DNA of 64,000 nt. Origin: Anodontia alba (Eukaryota; Mollusca; Bivalvia; Lucinida; Lucinidae). The notes beneath the pieces were generated by a model. The model saw only the letters and a list, made by a program, of their open reading frames with translations, made no database searches and was not told where the DNA came from. Position 1 is the first letter of the stretch. Each line of letters starts with the position of its first letter. Both the position numbers and the translations under genes were made by a program. Positions 26,701-34,117 of the stretch are shown here, piece by piece. The stretch spans positions 25,979,543-26,043,542 of the forward strand of contig OZ024828.1 of the NCBI GenBank assembly GCA_964016985.1. The letters run 5' to 3'.

Positions 26701-28351
26701 CAGCATGATGCGTTGGAAATGTTTTACATTTAAGCTGCTATTCTGTTGGTCTTTGATAAATGCGGTGATATCATCAGCCTCAGTTTTCAAGTGGAAAAGT
26801 GATCCAAATCATGAAGACGTTACATCATCTGTGGATAGAATTCGAATGATAGCCGACATATCAAAGCTTCAGTGCTCGCGAGAATGCCTGGGAACCACTG
26901 GATGTGTAGCTTTCTTTTATAACAGACATCTTCAGACTTGCCACTTACAATCAAGTATTAAATTGGATCCAGCATACACACATTTAAGTAACGGTACAAA
27001 ATTTTATGTCAATGTTTGCATGAAATACAATTACAAGTATAATGCTGATTTGCGGAAATACTTCCATTGTCACACTAAGGGACTAAGTACGCAGTCTGGC
27101 GCCGCATTGACTTGTAACAATATTGGAGGCCGTTTAATAAGCCTGGATGATGAGAGGGAATTCCATGCGATGCAACAAATTCTAAAGCATTTACCTAATA
27201 ATCCTACATCACAAGAAGCGTTCTGGGTAGGAGCGCAGGTAAATCGTATTACAGGCAAGTTCGAATGGGAAAACGGGGTAAAGGTCAAACATGGATTTTG
27301 GGCAAAGGATCAACCTGCTTATGATGGAAACAAGACGGTAACGGAATGTGTACTGATGGTGCCAATATTTGATTATAAACTGGACGATTTTAACTGTTCA
27401 CTTTCTGCTTCTTTTATAGTGTTTCCCATTTGTGAATGCGCACTTGTCTAAGATGAACAGACACACCTAGGGATTCCTCCTCACTTTGTTAAGCATCATG
27501 AAAACATACCTACATAATTTTGACCCCGTAAACCCCACTTTTACATAGTAAAACTGGGGTTTACAGGGGTATGCATTATTTTTCATATTTCTGCTCAAAA
27601 ACATAGATTGTGGGTACTCGTTAGAACCGCCTCGGCGAGGCGGTTCTAACGACTACCGACAATCTTAAGGACGACAAGGCTTAAGGACGAAACCGTAAAA
27701 ATCTAAATAGCGCACTATGAATGTTTTAACCAAAGAACGCATTATTTAAGGGGAACTGAGACACTCTCAGATGAGGCAACTATGTCGAAACGGTTTCGTC
27801 TCCCTTATGTAAAATGGGTCAAATCTAAAAGGAAAAAATCTCTATCAACACATTACGAAAACACGCCTATTCAAATATATTGAAAATTTTCCAACAAAAA
27901 ACGGAAAATTTTCAAAAAACAAATTCTGATATTTTTCATATTCCTGTTCAAAACATAGATTGTGGGTACTCGTTAGTACCGCCTCGTTAGAACGAGTACC
28001 CACAATTTATGCTTTTTAGCAAAATAAGAAAAATAATGTATACCCCTGTAAACTCCAATTTTACTACATAAAAGTGGGGCTTAAGAGGGTTAAACTTATA
28101 TAGGTATGTTTTCATGATGAGGAGAAAATGCTTTACCCTTTTCTGAAGGGACTTTCAGCGGAGAGTAACAAAAATTTTCTTCCTTCCTAAAATATATCTG
28201 AAAATAATCTACCAAATGTATACAGCACCTTTAACTCTAGACATGCGTAAATTGCGCATATCCTAGGACATGATGCGTTTCAGTTTCCCTTATATAATAG
28301 ATAACTTATTAATATAAATTGAGCTCACTTTTTGTGTTAGAGTAGAATGCG

Positions 28352-28386
<35 letters not shown>

Positions 28387-30769
28387 TATTGCAATACAGT
28401 ATCACATATCCTTTCTTTTTTCTGTGCTGTTTCATTTTAGTTATTAGTTCCCACTGGCCCGCCGGAGGGTAAACATAGAAATGCAGTTTGGCTCCTTGTC
28501 GGCTCGTCTAAGATCGTCTGACTCACATTATCATACAACTAGTTTCAGGCGTATTTCGTAAACTGTATAATAGTCTTAAGTTTACCAAATGTATGAGTGC
28601 GTCTAAACATACAAACGATTACTTGCTTGGGATTTTTTTCATGCACTTAATGATGTAGGCTTATCGCAGCTGGCTGGTTTATTTGTACACCAGTTTAGGC
28701 AAATAGATAGATGTTAGATTTTCTAATGTACCATTTTAGACAAAGTGGACTAATTTTGTGACTTCCTGTGCTTATCTGTGCACCAATCCCCTTCTCAAAA
28801 GGGGTCCACACTAAAAGAAAAGAACTTGCTTCCGGGAGAAGCAAATTCTTTTCTTTAAGAGTAGGCGGAATAAAACAATTTCGACAGTATTTTGTCTCCC
28901 TTGAAAATGTATCCGTTTGCCTGAAAGATGATGTGCCATATGCCAAATGTTGGTCAGTGCTACTTACATTGTAACCTCGGACTTACTCTACACAAAAGAC
29001 TGGTTCGATGCAGATCTCCTGCACTGTATGATTTAGTCTTAATAAATTTATGTATATTATTTATCAAATGTAGGTCACCAAGACAACCATCAATCATTCA
29101 AATATTATACGAGTAGATATTAATGGATTGTTTCGAAACGAGCCGTCTATATTATTTTGCGTTCTTGTTATATTGTTAATAAATGGCGCTGTCCAAGTTA
29201 TGAGAATGCTTGCCTGCTTATCATAGTAATGTGTTCCGAGGTAACATACTGTGCAAATGCATTTTCATATTCATTTTGTTAACCTGTGTGGTTTCAGTGT
29301 TTAAGCAGAAAAACTTTGGGACAACTTCTTCTAGATGTGATAGACTCCAGTTTTGGAGAAGGTGAGCAATCTGATTTATTAGTTTTCAGCAGCTGTTTGT
29401 TCTCCTAATACGGTCGAGCGGGTTTTTGCGCACAACTTGTTAGAGGGATCTCTGTCTGTAATTTTGAGATGTCTTATCTATAACTTTTTTATAAACTCTA
29501 TTTTTATTTCGAATAGTGTAGACCCAGATCAGGCGCCGCACAATCCGGCGTCTGAGCAGGGTTTACATAGTTTTAGTAATGCCCCTCCTGGAACACTAGG
29601 CACTAAATGGTTAACATCACGTGATATGCGTCATGACAAGAATATTTAATGGAATATGTTCAGACATACTCTGGGCATAAACAATTCTGTAAGGATATTC
29701 AAAATCCTTAACAAGAATGGTAATATCGTTAAGGAAAGTATCTGAACTAAAAGATCTTAACAAAGAAAGCATTTCAAAGCAAATTTCATCAAAGCGGATG
29801 AAAAATAAGTAAGTTATCGAGGTGTGAAGATGTCAAAATTGCTCATTGTTCACCGCTATAGGCGTATAATGTTTGTTTCTATTTAAGATGGACATCTTGA
29901 CAGGACTTGATCAATTCGAGACTACATCAATACCCAGAAGTCTAACTGCTCAAATGAGCACAATGATCAGGGCATTCGTTTCCCATACATGGCAGAGGCC
30001 CTCTTTCACGCGCTTCATACCATATGGATTTAATACTATGGTTAAACGTTTAACAATCTCGGTCCTATCTTACCGGATTGTAAAAATATTGAGACGTATT
30101 TATGGACTCAAACGTCTTTGATGAAAAAGGTATTAAAATTTATGTAAGCAATTAAGAATAAGAAAATATGTAAATAATCAAGAATGACACAAAAAGATTA
30201 ACTCTTTATAACGGCTCATATATCACGAACTTACTTTTGATATTAACCTTTAGCAAGCTTAATTTACAAATATATATTTAAGCAGGGGTGGATTTTTTAA
30301 TTTTTTTTCCGTAATTCGGTCTCATTACTTCCTGCAATAATATATTATGTCTACAACACCTCTTTGGACCGGTTTATTTCCAATAAAACGGTGTCTGGAT
30401 AGTTTCTGTATTTAGTGCAAACTGTGTAGACTCTGATTAGACGCCGCGTTCTGTTTTGGGGGTCTCCAGACTAAAATGTGTTAAAGTATGGGATTTACAG
30501 GGGTATACTATGATTTTTCTTTTTACTACTCAGACACATAGATTGTGGGTACTCGTTAGAATAATCTATGGTTTGAGCAGAAATATGTAAAGTATCAGAA
30601 CTTTTATCTGAAAACTTTCAGTTTTTGGTGGTGAATTTTTTTAATTATTTGAAGTATATATAGTCGTTTATCATTCCCTGTCAATGTTTCAGATATGACG
30701 GCAGACCAGTTCATACGCTGTCTCCAACAGACTTTAACAGACTGTCCCCTGCTACTGTTCTCGGCGTGA
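5687..30769 (+). CDS. EFCC1: EF-hand and coiled-coil domain protein, EFCC1/CCDC48 family (10 exons, 530 aa)
   Basis: Joined exons: 5687-5839, 9191-9679, 11848-11998, 14453-14556, 15819-16054, 16812-16852, 20318-20436, 24786-24944, 29298-29361, 30693-30769. All junctions are GT/AG and keep one open frame ending at TGA 30767-30769. Residues 14-51 (KWLSNTLAYQYG, EIIVLANDLDQYLQ) followed by a degenerate EF-hand at 58-69 and an FxxFHxRLC-like segment match, from memory, the N-terminal half of vertebrate EFCC1. Residues of about 175-214, 218-335 and 400-484 are heptad-rich and charged, as in coiled coils. The length is close to vertebrate EFCC1 (about 600 aa). EF-hand loop positions 3 and 5 are Lys and Arg, so calcium binding is doubtful. 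Molecular function is not established for the family; a cytosolic scaffold role is inference. The Met at 5687 has A at -3, but its exon is open upstream to the acceptor, so an earlier start in a further 5' exon is possible. Family call is confident, orthology less so. Confidence 0.85.
5862..6000. repeat. Repeat G fragment in intron 1
   Basis: Contains CTTTACAAAAAGGGAGCAGATTC-type and AAGACACCTTCATCAAAAGGG-type segments found in other G copies; decayed. Confidence 0.35.
6059..6413 (+). mobile_element. MITE-C copy 2 (intact, TA-flanked)
   Basis: TA at 6057-6058 and 6414-6415 bracket ends CAGTTGAATTTCAATGGCTC and its inverse. The central hairpin TTAGAATCGCC/GGCGATTCTAA is present. It lies in intron 1 of the EFCC1-like gene. 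Confidence 0.8.
6541..8580 (+). repeat. Diverged tandem minisatellite, about 13 units of roughly 140 bp
   Basis: Each unit runs CTAAAATCGTTCCGATCG, a palindrome of CCAAGATGGCCGCCATCTTG type, TTCTTCTCCTGAACCGAAAG, CCAATTGACTCGAAACTTGG and GGGTGACTTGTAGATCAAAA. Unit divergence is high, so the array is old. A K element (7250-7483) is inserted. It lies in intron 1. Confidence 0.85.
7250..7483 (+). mobile_element. Repeat K copy 1, inserted in the minisatellite
   Basis: About 230 bp nearly repeated at 23768-23972 in the same orientation: TTTTAAGTCTTGCCTTGT at the left and CGGCTTGTGATTGTGGCACT at the right. Type unknown. Confidence 0.55.
8811..8944 (-). mobile_element. MITE-A copy 3 (half, starts at hairpin centre)
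   Basis: Begins GCGAGGCGGTTCTAACGAG and runs to CATGTTTTCGTGATG. The other half is missing, with the break exactly at the hairpin tip. Confidence 0.7.
9191..9679 (+). CDS. EFCC1: EFCC1-like, coding exon 2
   Basis: Encodes residues 52-214 in phase 0: the degenerate EF-hand, a Phe-rich segment with Cys residues and the start of the first coiled coil (SEMKEHIDLMLYEV onward). The acceptor is TTGCAG at 9190 and the donor is CAG|GTTAGA, a weak +4 match. It is the largest exon of the gene. Confidence 0.9.
9713..9920. mobile_element. Repeat F copy 1
   Basis: Family F is about 220 bp. Here: AAAGGCCTTTACGTCATGTG at the left, GCGAACAGCGAAGGTCCAGA, and a right end CCGCAAACTGCATAAGG. Internal GATCAGCCTGCGC recurs in all copies. 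Confidence 0.55.
9949..10083 (+). repeat. TTATA pentanucleotide microsatellite, block 1
   Basis: About 27 units of TTATA with a few interruptions near 10022-10070, in intron 2. Confidence 0.9.
10088..10193 (+). repeat. TTATA block 2 between two copies of a 24-bp tag
   Basis: CCCTGGGTATTCGGACATAC occurs at 10088 and 10170, on either side of about 11 further TTATA units. Confidence 0.8.
10751..10891. repeat. Hairpin with a duplicated right arm
   Basis: The left arm (10751-10784, GTAAGCATTCTTTATTAATC) is the inverse of 10820-10852, which is repeated in tandem at 10856-10891 (GATTTATAAAGAAT, GCTAGCTGGGAACGT). A GC-rich hairpin (GGGCCGTTATCGGCCC) is in the loop. Confidence 0.65.
11105..11375 (+). 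mobile_element. MITE-A copy 4
   Basis: Full-length forward copy in intron 2. The hairpin tip reads CGCCTCGCCAAGGCGG. Confidence 0.8.
11696..11738 (+). repeat. GT dinucleotide microsatellite
   Basis: About 21 GT units, about 110 bp before the acceptor of EFCC1-like exon 3. Confidence 0.9.
11848..11998 (+). CDS. EFCC1: EFCC1-like, coding exon 3
   Basis: Encodes residues 215-264 and the first base of a split Gly codon. The acceptor (TTTCCAG) lies about 110 bp after the GT microsatellite of intron 2. The donor AAG|GTATGT is strong. Confidence 0.85.
12220..13520 (+). repeat. Tandem array, 7 units of about 183 bp, intron 3
   Basis: The phrase ATGGTCTGAAGATGTGCAT recurs at about 12386, 12570, 12748, 12937, 13117, 13292 and 13482. 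Each unit also has GTTATCCTCCCA, TCCACTTTTTCGACTTAG, ATACCTTGTGGGC and GATCATTTTGAAAC. Units are clearly diverged. Confidence 0.85.
13720..14452. other. Intron 3 remainder, nothing further seen
   Basis: AT-rich. A short doublet (ATCAGGTAGACAAATG) repeats at about 14339 and 14359. No exon signal. Confidence 0.35.
14453..14556 (+). CDS. EFCC1: EFCC1-like, coding exon 4
   Basis: Completes the split Gly and encodes EEKSLRILARELTQLREL through NFNSQLQ, a leucine-heptad coiled coil. The acceptor AACAAG has a poor pyrimidine tract; phase agreement on both sides supports it. The donor is CAG|GTATCA. Confidence 0.85.
15590..15740. repeat. Repeat G copy in intron 4
   Basis: Inverted segments TTATAGGAAAGAATGTACTC and a partial inverse on either side of a short loop, then CTTTTAAGAATGGTCC; decayed. 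Confidence 0.45.
15819..16054 (+). CDS. EFCC1: EFCC1-like, coding exon 5
   Basis: Encodes residues 300-377 plus two bases: the coiled coil ICRLEDENRQLKGQLESIV, a Cys-containing segment (YHCCRQLFAVCVESF), then a Ser-rich linker. The donor GTAAGT at 16055 is repeated 37 bp downstream by a local tandem duplication. Confidence 0.85.
16026..16098 (+). repeat. 37-bp tandem duplication across an exon/intron boundary
   Basis: Two copies of TCTTTCTCCTTCAAAG, then GACATTACCTCAGCGTAAGT, differing at one base, start at 16026 and 16063. Both carry a full GTAAGT donor (16055 and 16092). Confidence 0.9.
16812..16852 (+). CDS. EFCC1: EFCC1-like, coding exon 6 (41-nt small exon)
   Basis: It completes an Ala codon, encodes YSDIPTTNNDAEK and leaves one base. 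Neither the phase nor the sequence fits without it: exon 5 ends in phase 2 and exon 7 needs one leading base. The acceptor is TTTACAG and the donor AAG|GTAACA. Confidence 0.75.
16897..17112. mobile_element. Repeat F copy 2
   Basis: CGAAAACGTGTCTTCAGTCA at the left and ATGCTGGAAGACACATTTTT at the right are the family ends. GATCAGCCTGCGCATCCGCG is in the middle. Confidence 0.6.
17113..19251. other. Intron 6 stretch, no feature recognised
   Basis: AT-rich, no open frame with codon-like composition and no clear repeat family. Confidence 0.35.
19252..19565 (+). mobile_element. MITE-D copy 1
   Basis: Family D is about 310 bp. Ends are CAGTCGACTCTCGTTATCTC and its inverse, with internal CGAGATAAGCGGTTATTCGA. 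The central hairpin is GTGGAAGAGGAGAAATTGCTCC followed by its inverse. TA is present on the left, mutated on the right. The termini resemble pogo-type elements (inference). Confidence 0.75.
19677..19880. mobile_element. MITE-I copy (decayed)
   Basis: Family I has TTAACNCTNNGCA ends and a centre ATTTCATGCAAATTGTCTC facing its inverse, next to CCAGAAAATAGG segments. Here one half-centre and both flanks are readable. Confidence 0.45.
20318..20436 (+). CDS. EFCC1: EFCC1-like, coding exon 7
   Basis: Begins with the last two bases of a Glu codon, then YDNQMNNSADELLPPEAVL and the coiled-coil start IKRLEHEINEQRELHNAKIQ. The acceptor is GTTTCAG and the donor CAG|GTAAAG. It ends in phase 0. Confidence 0.85.
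20437..21842. other. Intron 7 stretch, no feature recognised
   Basis: AT-rich, with isolated fragments of F-type sequence near 21490-21640 (CATCCGCGCAGTCTGGTCAG). No exon seen. Confidence 0.35.
21843..22107 (+). mobile_element. MITE-A copy 5 (broken hairpin)
   Basis: Both ends are good, but the right inner stem is deleted: GAACCGCCTCGTCGAGTACCC joins the hairpin tip to the outer arm. Confidence 0.75.
22221..22571 (-). mobile_element. MITE-C copy 3
   Basis: GACCTCAATGACTCGAACAC at the left and AGTTATTGAGGCTTGACTTT at the right. The core lost the left stem (TGTACTCGAGGCGATTC). Confidence 0.65.
22962..23075. mobile_element. Repeat F, partial copy 3
   Basis: AGAAAGCCTAGATCAGCATG and CGCATCCGCTTAGAGTAATC segments, ending at CTGCTCGTTAATATATTATT. 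Confidence 0.45.
23768..23972 (+). mobile_element. Repeat K copy 2
   Basis: Matches 7250-7483 through TTTTAAGTCTTGCCTTGTGT, TCGCTTGGGGAAGAGAAAGC and CGGCTTGTGATTGTGGCACT. A diverged inverse of the right end precedes it at 23430-23490. Confidence 0.55.
24563..24748. mobile_element. Repeat F copy 4, abutting EFCC1-like exon 8
   Basis: GACAGTGAAGGCATAGATAA, CTAATCTGGGCCTTCGCAGT and CGAAGACATGTTTTCGCATG. It ends about 38 bp before the exon 8 acceptor. Confidence 0.55.
24786..24944 (+). CDS. EFCC1: EFCC1-like, coding exon 8
   Basis: 53 codons, phase 0 at both ends, continuing the coiled coil (DISRLDNELSVCRRHLQTA, then FQVEALETECSRLLSMEDQL). The donor is CAG|GTATGA. The following intron 8 contains the lectin gene. 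Confidence 0.85.
25139..25192. repeat. Short hairpin in intron 8
   Basis: TTTTTCCGAAAGG faces CCCTTTCGGAAAAA around the loop CCGAAG. Confidence 0.6.
25200..26590. other. Intron 8 sequence upstream of the lectin gene
   Basis: AT-rich. A segment at 26130-26235 (ACCTTATCTGTGAAACATCA, then GGCGATCTGAAGCCAGAAC) recurs at 50010-50095, so it is a dispersed repeat. No exon seen. Confidence 0.4.
26597..26626 (+). promoter_or_regulatory. TATA box and initiator of the nested lectin gene
   Basis: TATAAAAT at 26597-26604 is followed 25 bp from its first base by TCAGTCT, an initiator match with the predicted start A at 26622. This would give a 5' leader of about 83 nt. Spacing and sequence both fit a metazoan core promoter. 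Confidence 0.6.
26705..27451 (+). CDS. Secreted PAN/apple plus C-type lectin-like protein, single exon, nested in EFCC1-like intron 8
   Basis: 248 aa. Residues 1-25 form a signal peptide (hydrophobic LLFCWSLINAVISSA). Residues 30-105 resemble a PAN/apple module, with Cys at 57, 61, 67, 79 and 105 (QCSRECLGTTGCVAFFYN). Residues 120-246 are a C-type lectin-like domain: C137 after the first helix, FWVGA at 173-177, FEWENG at 186-191, then C215, C231 and C243. The calcium-site tripeptide is QPA (203-205) instead of EPN or QPD, and the usual WND is LDDFN, so calcium-dependent sugar binding of the classic type is doubtful. Potential N-glycosylation sites are N96, N209 and N230. Two adjacent ATGs occur at the start; the first is used here. 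The gene has no intron and sits on the host gene's strand with its own core promoter. A role in recognition or innate immunity is inference from the family. Confidence 0.88.
   Translation: MMRWKCFTFKLLFCWSLINAVISSASVFKWKSDPNHEDVTSSVDRIRMIADISKLQCSRECLGTTGCVAFFYNRHLQTCHLQSSIKLDPAYTHLSNGTKFYVNVCMKYNYKYNADLRKYFHCHTKGLSTQSGAALTCNNIGGRLISLDDEREFHAMQQILKHLPNNPTSQEAFWVGAQVNRITGKFEWENGVKVKHGFWAKDQPAYDGNKTVTECVLMVPIFDYKLDDFNCSLSASFIVFPICECALV
27494..27666 (+). mobile_element. MITE-A copy 6 (left part only)
   Basis: Starts CATCATGAAAACATACC and keeps the full hairpin, then stops right after the right arm (ACGACTACCGACAATCTT). It lies 43 bp after the lectin stop codon and may contribute to its 3' UTR. 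Confidence 0.75.
27851..28119 (-). mobile_element. MITE-A copy 7
   Basis: Full-length reverse copy with a shortened stem (TAGTACCGCCTCGTTAGAAC). It lies 185 bp from copy 6 in the opposite orientation. Confidence 0.75.
28357..28386 (+). repeat. Poly(T) tract
   Basis: Uninterrupted run of about 29 T in intron 8. Confidence 0.9.
28755..28935. repeat. Repeat G copy in intron 8
   Basis: AAAAGAAAAGAACTTGCTTC faces GAAGCAAATTCTTTTCTTT. CCCCTTCTCAAAAGGGGTCC lies to the left. Confidence 0.6.
29298..29361 (+). CDS. EFCC1: EFCC1-like, coding exon 9
   Basis: Encodes CLSRKTLGQLLLDVIDSSFGE and one base. The acceptor is GGTTTCAG and the donor AAG|GTGAGC. Confidence 0.8.
29944..30487 (+). repeat. Duplicated block, copy 1 (intron 9 of EFCC1-like gene)
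   Basis: About 540 bp, same orientation as 57769-58713: AACTGCTCAAATGAGCAC, CACGCGCTTCATACCATA, TGGACTCAAACGTCTTTGAT and, at the right end, GGGGGTCTCCAGACTAAAAT. It has no SINE at the site where copy 2 carries one. Confidence 0.85.
30488..30656 (+). mobile_element. MITE-A copy 8 (partial)
   Basis: Begins inside the element (GGGATTTACAGGGGTATAC). The hairpin is reduced to GATTGTGGGTACTCGTTAGA plus a short right arm. It ends 36 bp before the terminal EFCC1-like exon. Confidence 0.65.
30693..30769 (+). CDS. EFCC1: EFCC1-like, terminal coding exon 10
   Basis: Completes an Asp codon, then encodes MTADQFIRCLQQTLTDC and PLLLFSA before TGA. The acceptor is TGTTTCAG. The exon lies just downstream of a partial MITE-A copy and a duplicated repeat block in intron 9. 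Confidence 0.8.
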
Positions 30770-30872
30770 ATGAAATGTTGTCTCTGTAAAAACAAATATG
30801 TTTTAAGTGGAATTCTACAATACGTTCAATGTCATCATGGCATTTGATGTTTTAATTGATGCCCTTCGTGAA

Positions 30873-30878
30873 ATTAAA
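30873..30878 (+). promoter_or_regulatory. possible poly(A) signal of the EFCC1-like gene
   Basis: ATTAAA lies about 105 bp after the stop codon and just before a repeat starts. It is a common variant hexamer. No AATAAA was seen between the stop and this point. Confidence 0.3.
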
Positions 30879-30879
30879 G

Positions 30880-31096
30880 GCCCTTTTACTATATGCGGAT
30901 AGCGAAAGTCCAGGTGAGGGAGCGCATCCGTGCAGTCTGATCTGGACATTCTCTGCTCGTCGATATATACTACAGTATCCACTGATTCTGTTAGCTGACA
31001 ACGAAGGCCCAGATCAGCCTGCGCTTATGCGCAGGCTGATCAGGACCTTCGTTTTCCGCAAATTTCATAAGGGCTTTTTCGCACGTAGCGCATCAT
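30880..31096. mobile_element. Repeat F copy 5
   Basis: GGCCCTTTTACTATATGCGG at the left, GAAGGCCCAGATCAGCCTGC and GGGCTTTTTCGCACGTAGCG at the right. Confidence 0.6.
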
Positions 31097-31117
31097 TTGG
31101 AAAGTGGATACACTCGG

Positions 31118-31320
31118 TAGATGTTCCACCGTTGCTGAAAGGGAGACAACTTTTATGACGTCCTGTTTGCTCTCCTGCCAATCAAGTCCCTTCAGAAAAG
31201 GAAAGGGGTCTCTTCCTAAAGGAAAGCATTTGCTCCCTCTCCTTTCAGAGGGTGTTTCTTTTCAGAAGGGAGGTAAACAATCCTGACAGTGTTGCCTCCC
31301 CTGAAAGTGTATTCATTTCT
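31118..31320. repeat. Repeat G copy
   Basis: GGAAAGGGGTCTCTTCCTAA and CCTAAAGGAAAGCATTTGCT, followed by the inverse segments, then GGAGGTAAACAATCCTGACA. Confidence 0.55.
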
Positions 31321-31321
31321 C

Positions 31322-31537
31322 TTAACCATTGTCCTGCTGAAGAAATTAAAATGCCACACCCTTATAAATTTCCAGGCAATCAAATTACTTGATCCACATT
31401 GTTGATATAAATTCACATACTGAATTGCAAACAGTATAGATCCAGATCAGTTGGCTTCTTAGAAGCCAACTGATCTGGATTTACACTGTTTGCAAAGGCA
31501 GACAGGGTATACCCGGTTTCAGCAGGACAAGAGTTAA
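31322..31537 (+). mobile_element. MITE-H copy 1
   Basis: Family H is about 200-215 bp with ends TTAACCCTTGTCATGCTGAA and its inverse. The centre is hairpin core 2 with the stem GATCAGTTGGCTTC/GAAGCCAACTGATC, bounded by CAAACAGTNTAGATC. Confidence 0.75.
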
Positions 31538-32033
31538 TTAATATGGCGAATAACTTTGATGCTAATCGGAAGCCCACCTGCTTAGCTTATTTTTATAACG
31601 TTAATACTCACCATGCAAACAATACCCTAGTGTATACGCGTACAGGGACATGGTTGATTAGTCTGCAAACAACACCGTAGCGTTACGCGTACAGGGACAT
31701 GGTTGCTTAGTCTGCAAACAACACCGTAGCGTATACGTATACAGGGATATGGGTGATTAATCTTCGCATTCATACAGTATGACTGGGACGTTCACTGTTT
31801 TCCAGGATGAAACACATATATTCGAAGATACCCAGGAAATGCCACAATTACGAAGCACAGCCCTACCGGGGCACCACCAGAAGGAGAAATGATGATATAA
31901 CAAACGCTACATCTGAAACCACAGACGCACAAAGAAGAACTTAACAGAGGAACCGCCTATGAACGTACAGTAGAAAAACTACAGGGGCTTAAACCAGAAA
32001 CCTGCTTTCTGTAGAATTGCCTGGAAATGAATA
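31538..32033. other. Intergenic stretch with short tandem units
   Basis: A unit of about 60 bp (TGCAAACAACACCGTAGCGT, TACAGGGACATGGTTG) is repeated three times at 31615-31755. A fragment with GAAGATACCCAGGAAATGCC follows at 31815-31870; it also occurs near 15025, 23300 and 56630. Confidence 0.5.
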
Positions 32034-32344
32034 CAGTTGACTCGTTATCTCGACCTCGCTTATCTCGAAGAACCGCTTATCTCGAAGCGAAAATCTGGTC
32101 CCTGCTAAAACATGACAATCTAACAACAGATAACAAAATATTGTGGAAATAGGAGAAATTGCCCCGAAGGAGCAATATTTTCAATATATCTCTAACTTCA
32201 GGAGTCGAATTACATACACATTTGTTAAGAGTGGTTGTTCGATTTATTTTATTCCTAAATTCTGAAAATCTGATATGTCGAGGTACGGATATCTCGAAGT
32301 GTTTCAGAGAGTCCCTTGGAATTCGAAATAACGAGAGTCGACTG
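32034..32344 (+). mobile_element. MITE-D copy 2 (TA-flanked)
   Basis: TA at 32032-32033 and 32345-32346. Ends are CAGTTGACTCGTTATCTC and its inverse; central GTGGAAATAGGAGAAATTGC has a shortened partner arm. Confidence 0.75.
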
Positions 32345-32514
32345 TACTTTGTACAGTTTTGCATACCATATATCTTTAATTTTTCACGCCAGTCGCCATA
32401 TGTGAAAATTTCTCTCATTGCCATATGTAGACAGCGAAGGCCTCAGAAAAGCCTACGTATGCTGGCCCCCTAAACAAAGCATTATTGTCCACTTACAGGA
32501 ATATAAGCTATTGT

Positions 32515-32704
32515 TAACGCTTAGCATGCTAGGTAAACATTTTAACTGTCAATATTTTAAGGTATTTTTCTTACTTTTCTCAGAAGATATCCTTTGACAT
32601 TTCATGCAATTTGAATAAAATGTTAGAGCCTGTTTTCTAGAAAATTAAGAAAATTAACATCAATTTGGTGTCTGCTCAATTAGCCCAGAAAGTGATGAAG
32701 GTTT
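32515..32704. mobile_element. MITE-I copy (decayed)
   Basis: TAACGCTTAGCATGCTAGGT at the left, CATTTCATGCAATTTGAATA in the centre, and CCCAGAAAGTGATGAAGGTT at the right. Confidence 0.5.
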
Positions 32705-33329
32705 AATATATCGATGAAGAGAGAAAGCTCTGATCAGACTGTGCGAATACACATTCCGATATGTGTTCTCGCTGTTTTTTTATGCGCAATAAAGGCTTTA
32801 CTTATTTGTATTGTTAACATTCTTGACCAAGTTCAGTTTGTACAGGTGACCAAATTATCTCGTTTTATGGCATGCATGTATACTGCACCTTATTACATAT
32901 ACGAGTACCATGTATTTATATACTGAAGCAAATATTGGACCATTTATGTATCGCTATATTATGTATATGCCTGAACGTTACAAAAAATAAAATCATGTAT
33001 ACATATGTACAAATGTCTGTATATTAATACACATATCATATTACATGTATAACTATACCTTTGAACTTTACTTTTCTTTCACTTTTTATGTGATTCCCTT
33101 GGTCGGAATGGTCCGAGTATTTTTATTAGCATTATTTAGTATGGACTGGATGCCCTTGGTAAATTTTTCGACAAGAGAGACAGCTTTTGTGACTTCCTGT
33201 TGGCTTTCCTAAACACCGATTCCCTTCTGAAAAAGTGACTGCTCTAAAAAGAAAGACTTGTAATAGTTGTTTCCCTTGAAATATTTTTAAATATTATGAA
33301 AAATATGTTGCATGATACATGCACATATT
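32705..33329. other. Intergenic stretch, mostly unassigned
   Basis: AT-rich. A fragment of repeat G occupies 33180-33290 (CTTCCTGTTGGCTTTCCTAA). No coding evidence. Confidence 0.35.
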
Positions 33330-33339
33330 ACAATTTTTT

Positions 33340-33590
33340 AAGACCGACTGATCTGACCTTATCACTATCCAATCCATTTATGTCTGGCGTCCAATAAAAG
33401 CGACATTGGCAAACAGTGTAGAACCAGATCAGACGCCACAGAACACGGCGTCTGATCAAGGTCTACACTGTTAGCAGTAAGTACAAGAATTTCTATAATA
33501 AAAATAATAATAAAGATATACCAGACATACCTTCAGTTGGACATGAAACCTGTCCAAAAAATGGTAGCACTAGGTATTAATGGGTCAAAT
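33340..33590. mobile_element. MITE with core 2 (E2-like)
   Basis: Centre at 33408-33475: GGCAAACAGTGTAGAACCAG, GATCAGACGCC, then the inverse arm. CTGGCGTCCAATAAAAGCGA lies to the left and ACCTTCAGTTGGACATGAAA to the right. Confidence 0.55.
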
Positions 33591-33839
33591 ATGTCAGTAG
33601 CATGCAGATTATGACCTTTTAGAATTCTACTAAAGTAGACCATAAGTACATGCTAAGAATAGGCAAACTGAACTTTTCTTATTTTGAGGACGTTCGAAGT
33701 ACTGGTATTTAACGGGGCCGATTTCGGGCATTTGTGAACCTGCTCCTTTATCAAAATGATAACGAAAGCATGTTGGATACTCTTCTGTCCGAAGCGCATC
33801 GATACAATTTGGTAGAAATGCGCGCAATGCGTTCCTCCA

Positions 33840-34117
33840 CATCAGGAAAACTAACCTATATAATTTTGACCCCCTTAAACCCCACTTTTATATAGTAAAA
33901 CTGGGGTTTACAAGGGTATACATTATTTTTCTTATTTCTGCTCACACATAGATTGTGGGTACTCGTTAGAACCTCTCCTCGAGGCTGTTCTTACGAGTAC
34001 CCACAATCTATGTTTTGTGCAGAAATAAGAAAAGAAATCATTTTTTTTTATTTGAAAATTTTCATTTTTTTGGTGGTAAAATTTTCTGTATATTTGAGTA
34101 GGCATGTTTTCGTAATG
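33840..34117 (+). mobile_element. MITE-A copy 9
   Basis: Full-length forward copy. The stem is slightly mismatched (GAACCTCTCCTCGAGG). Confidence 0.8.
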
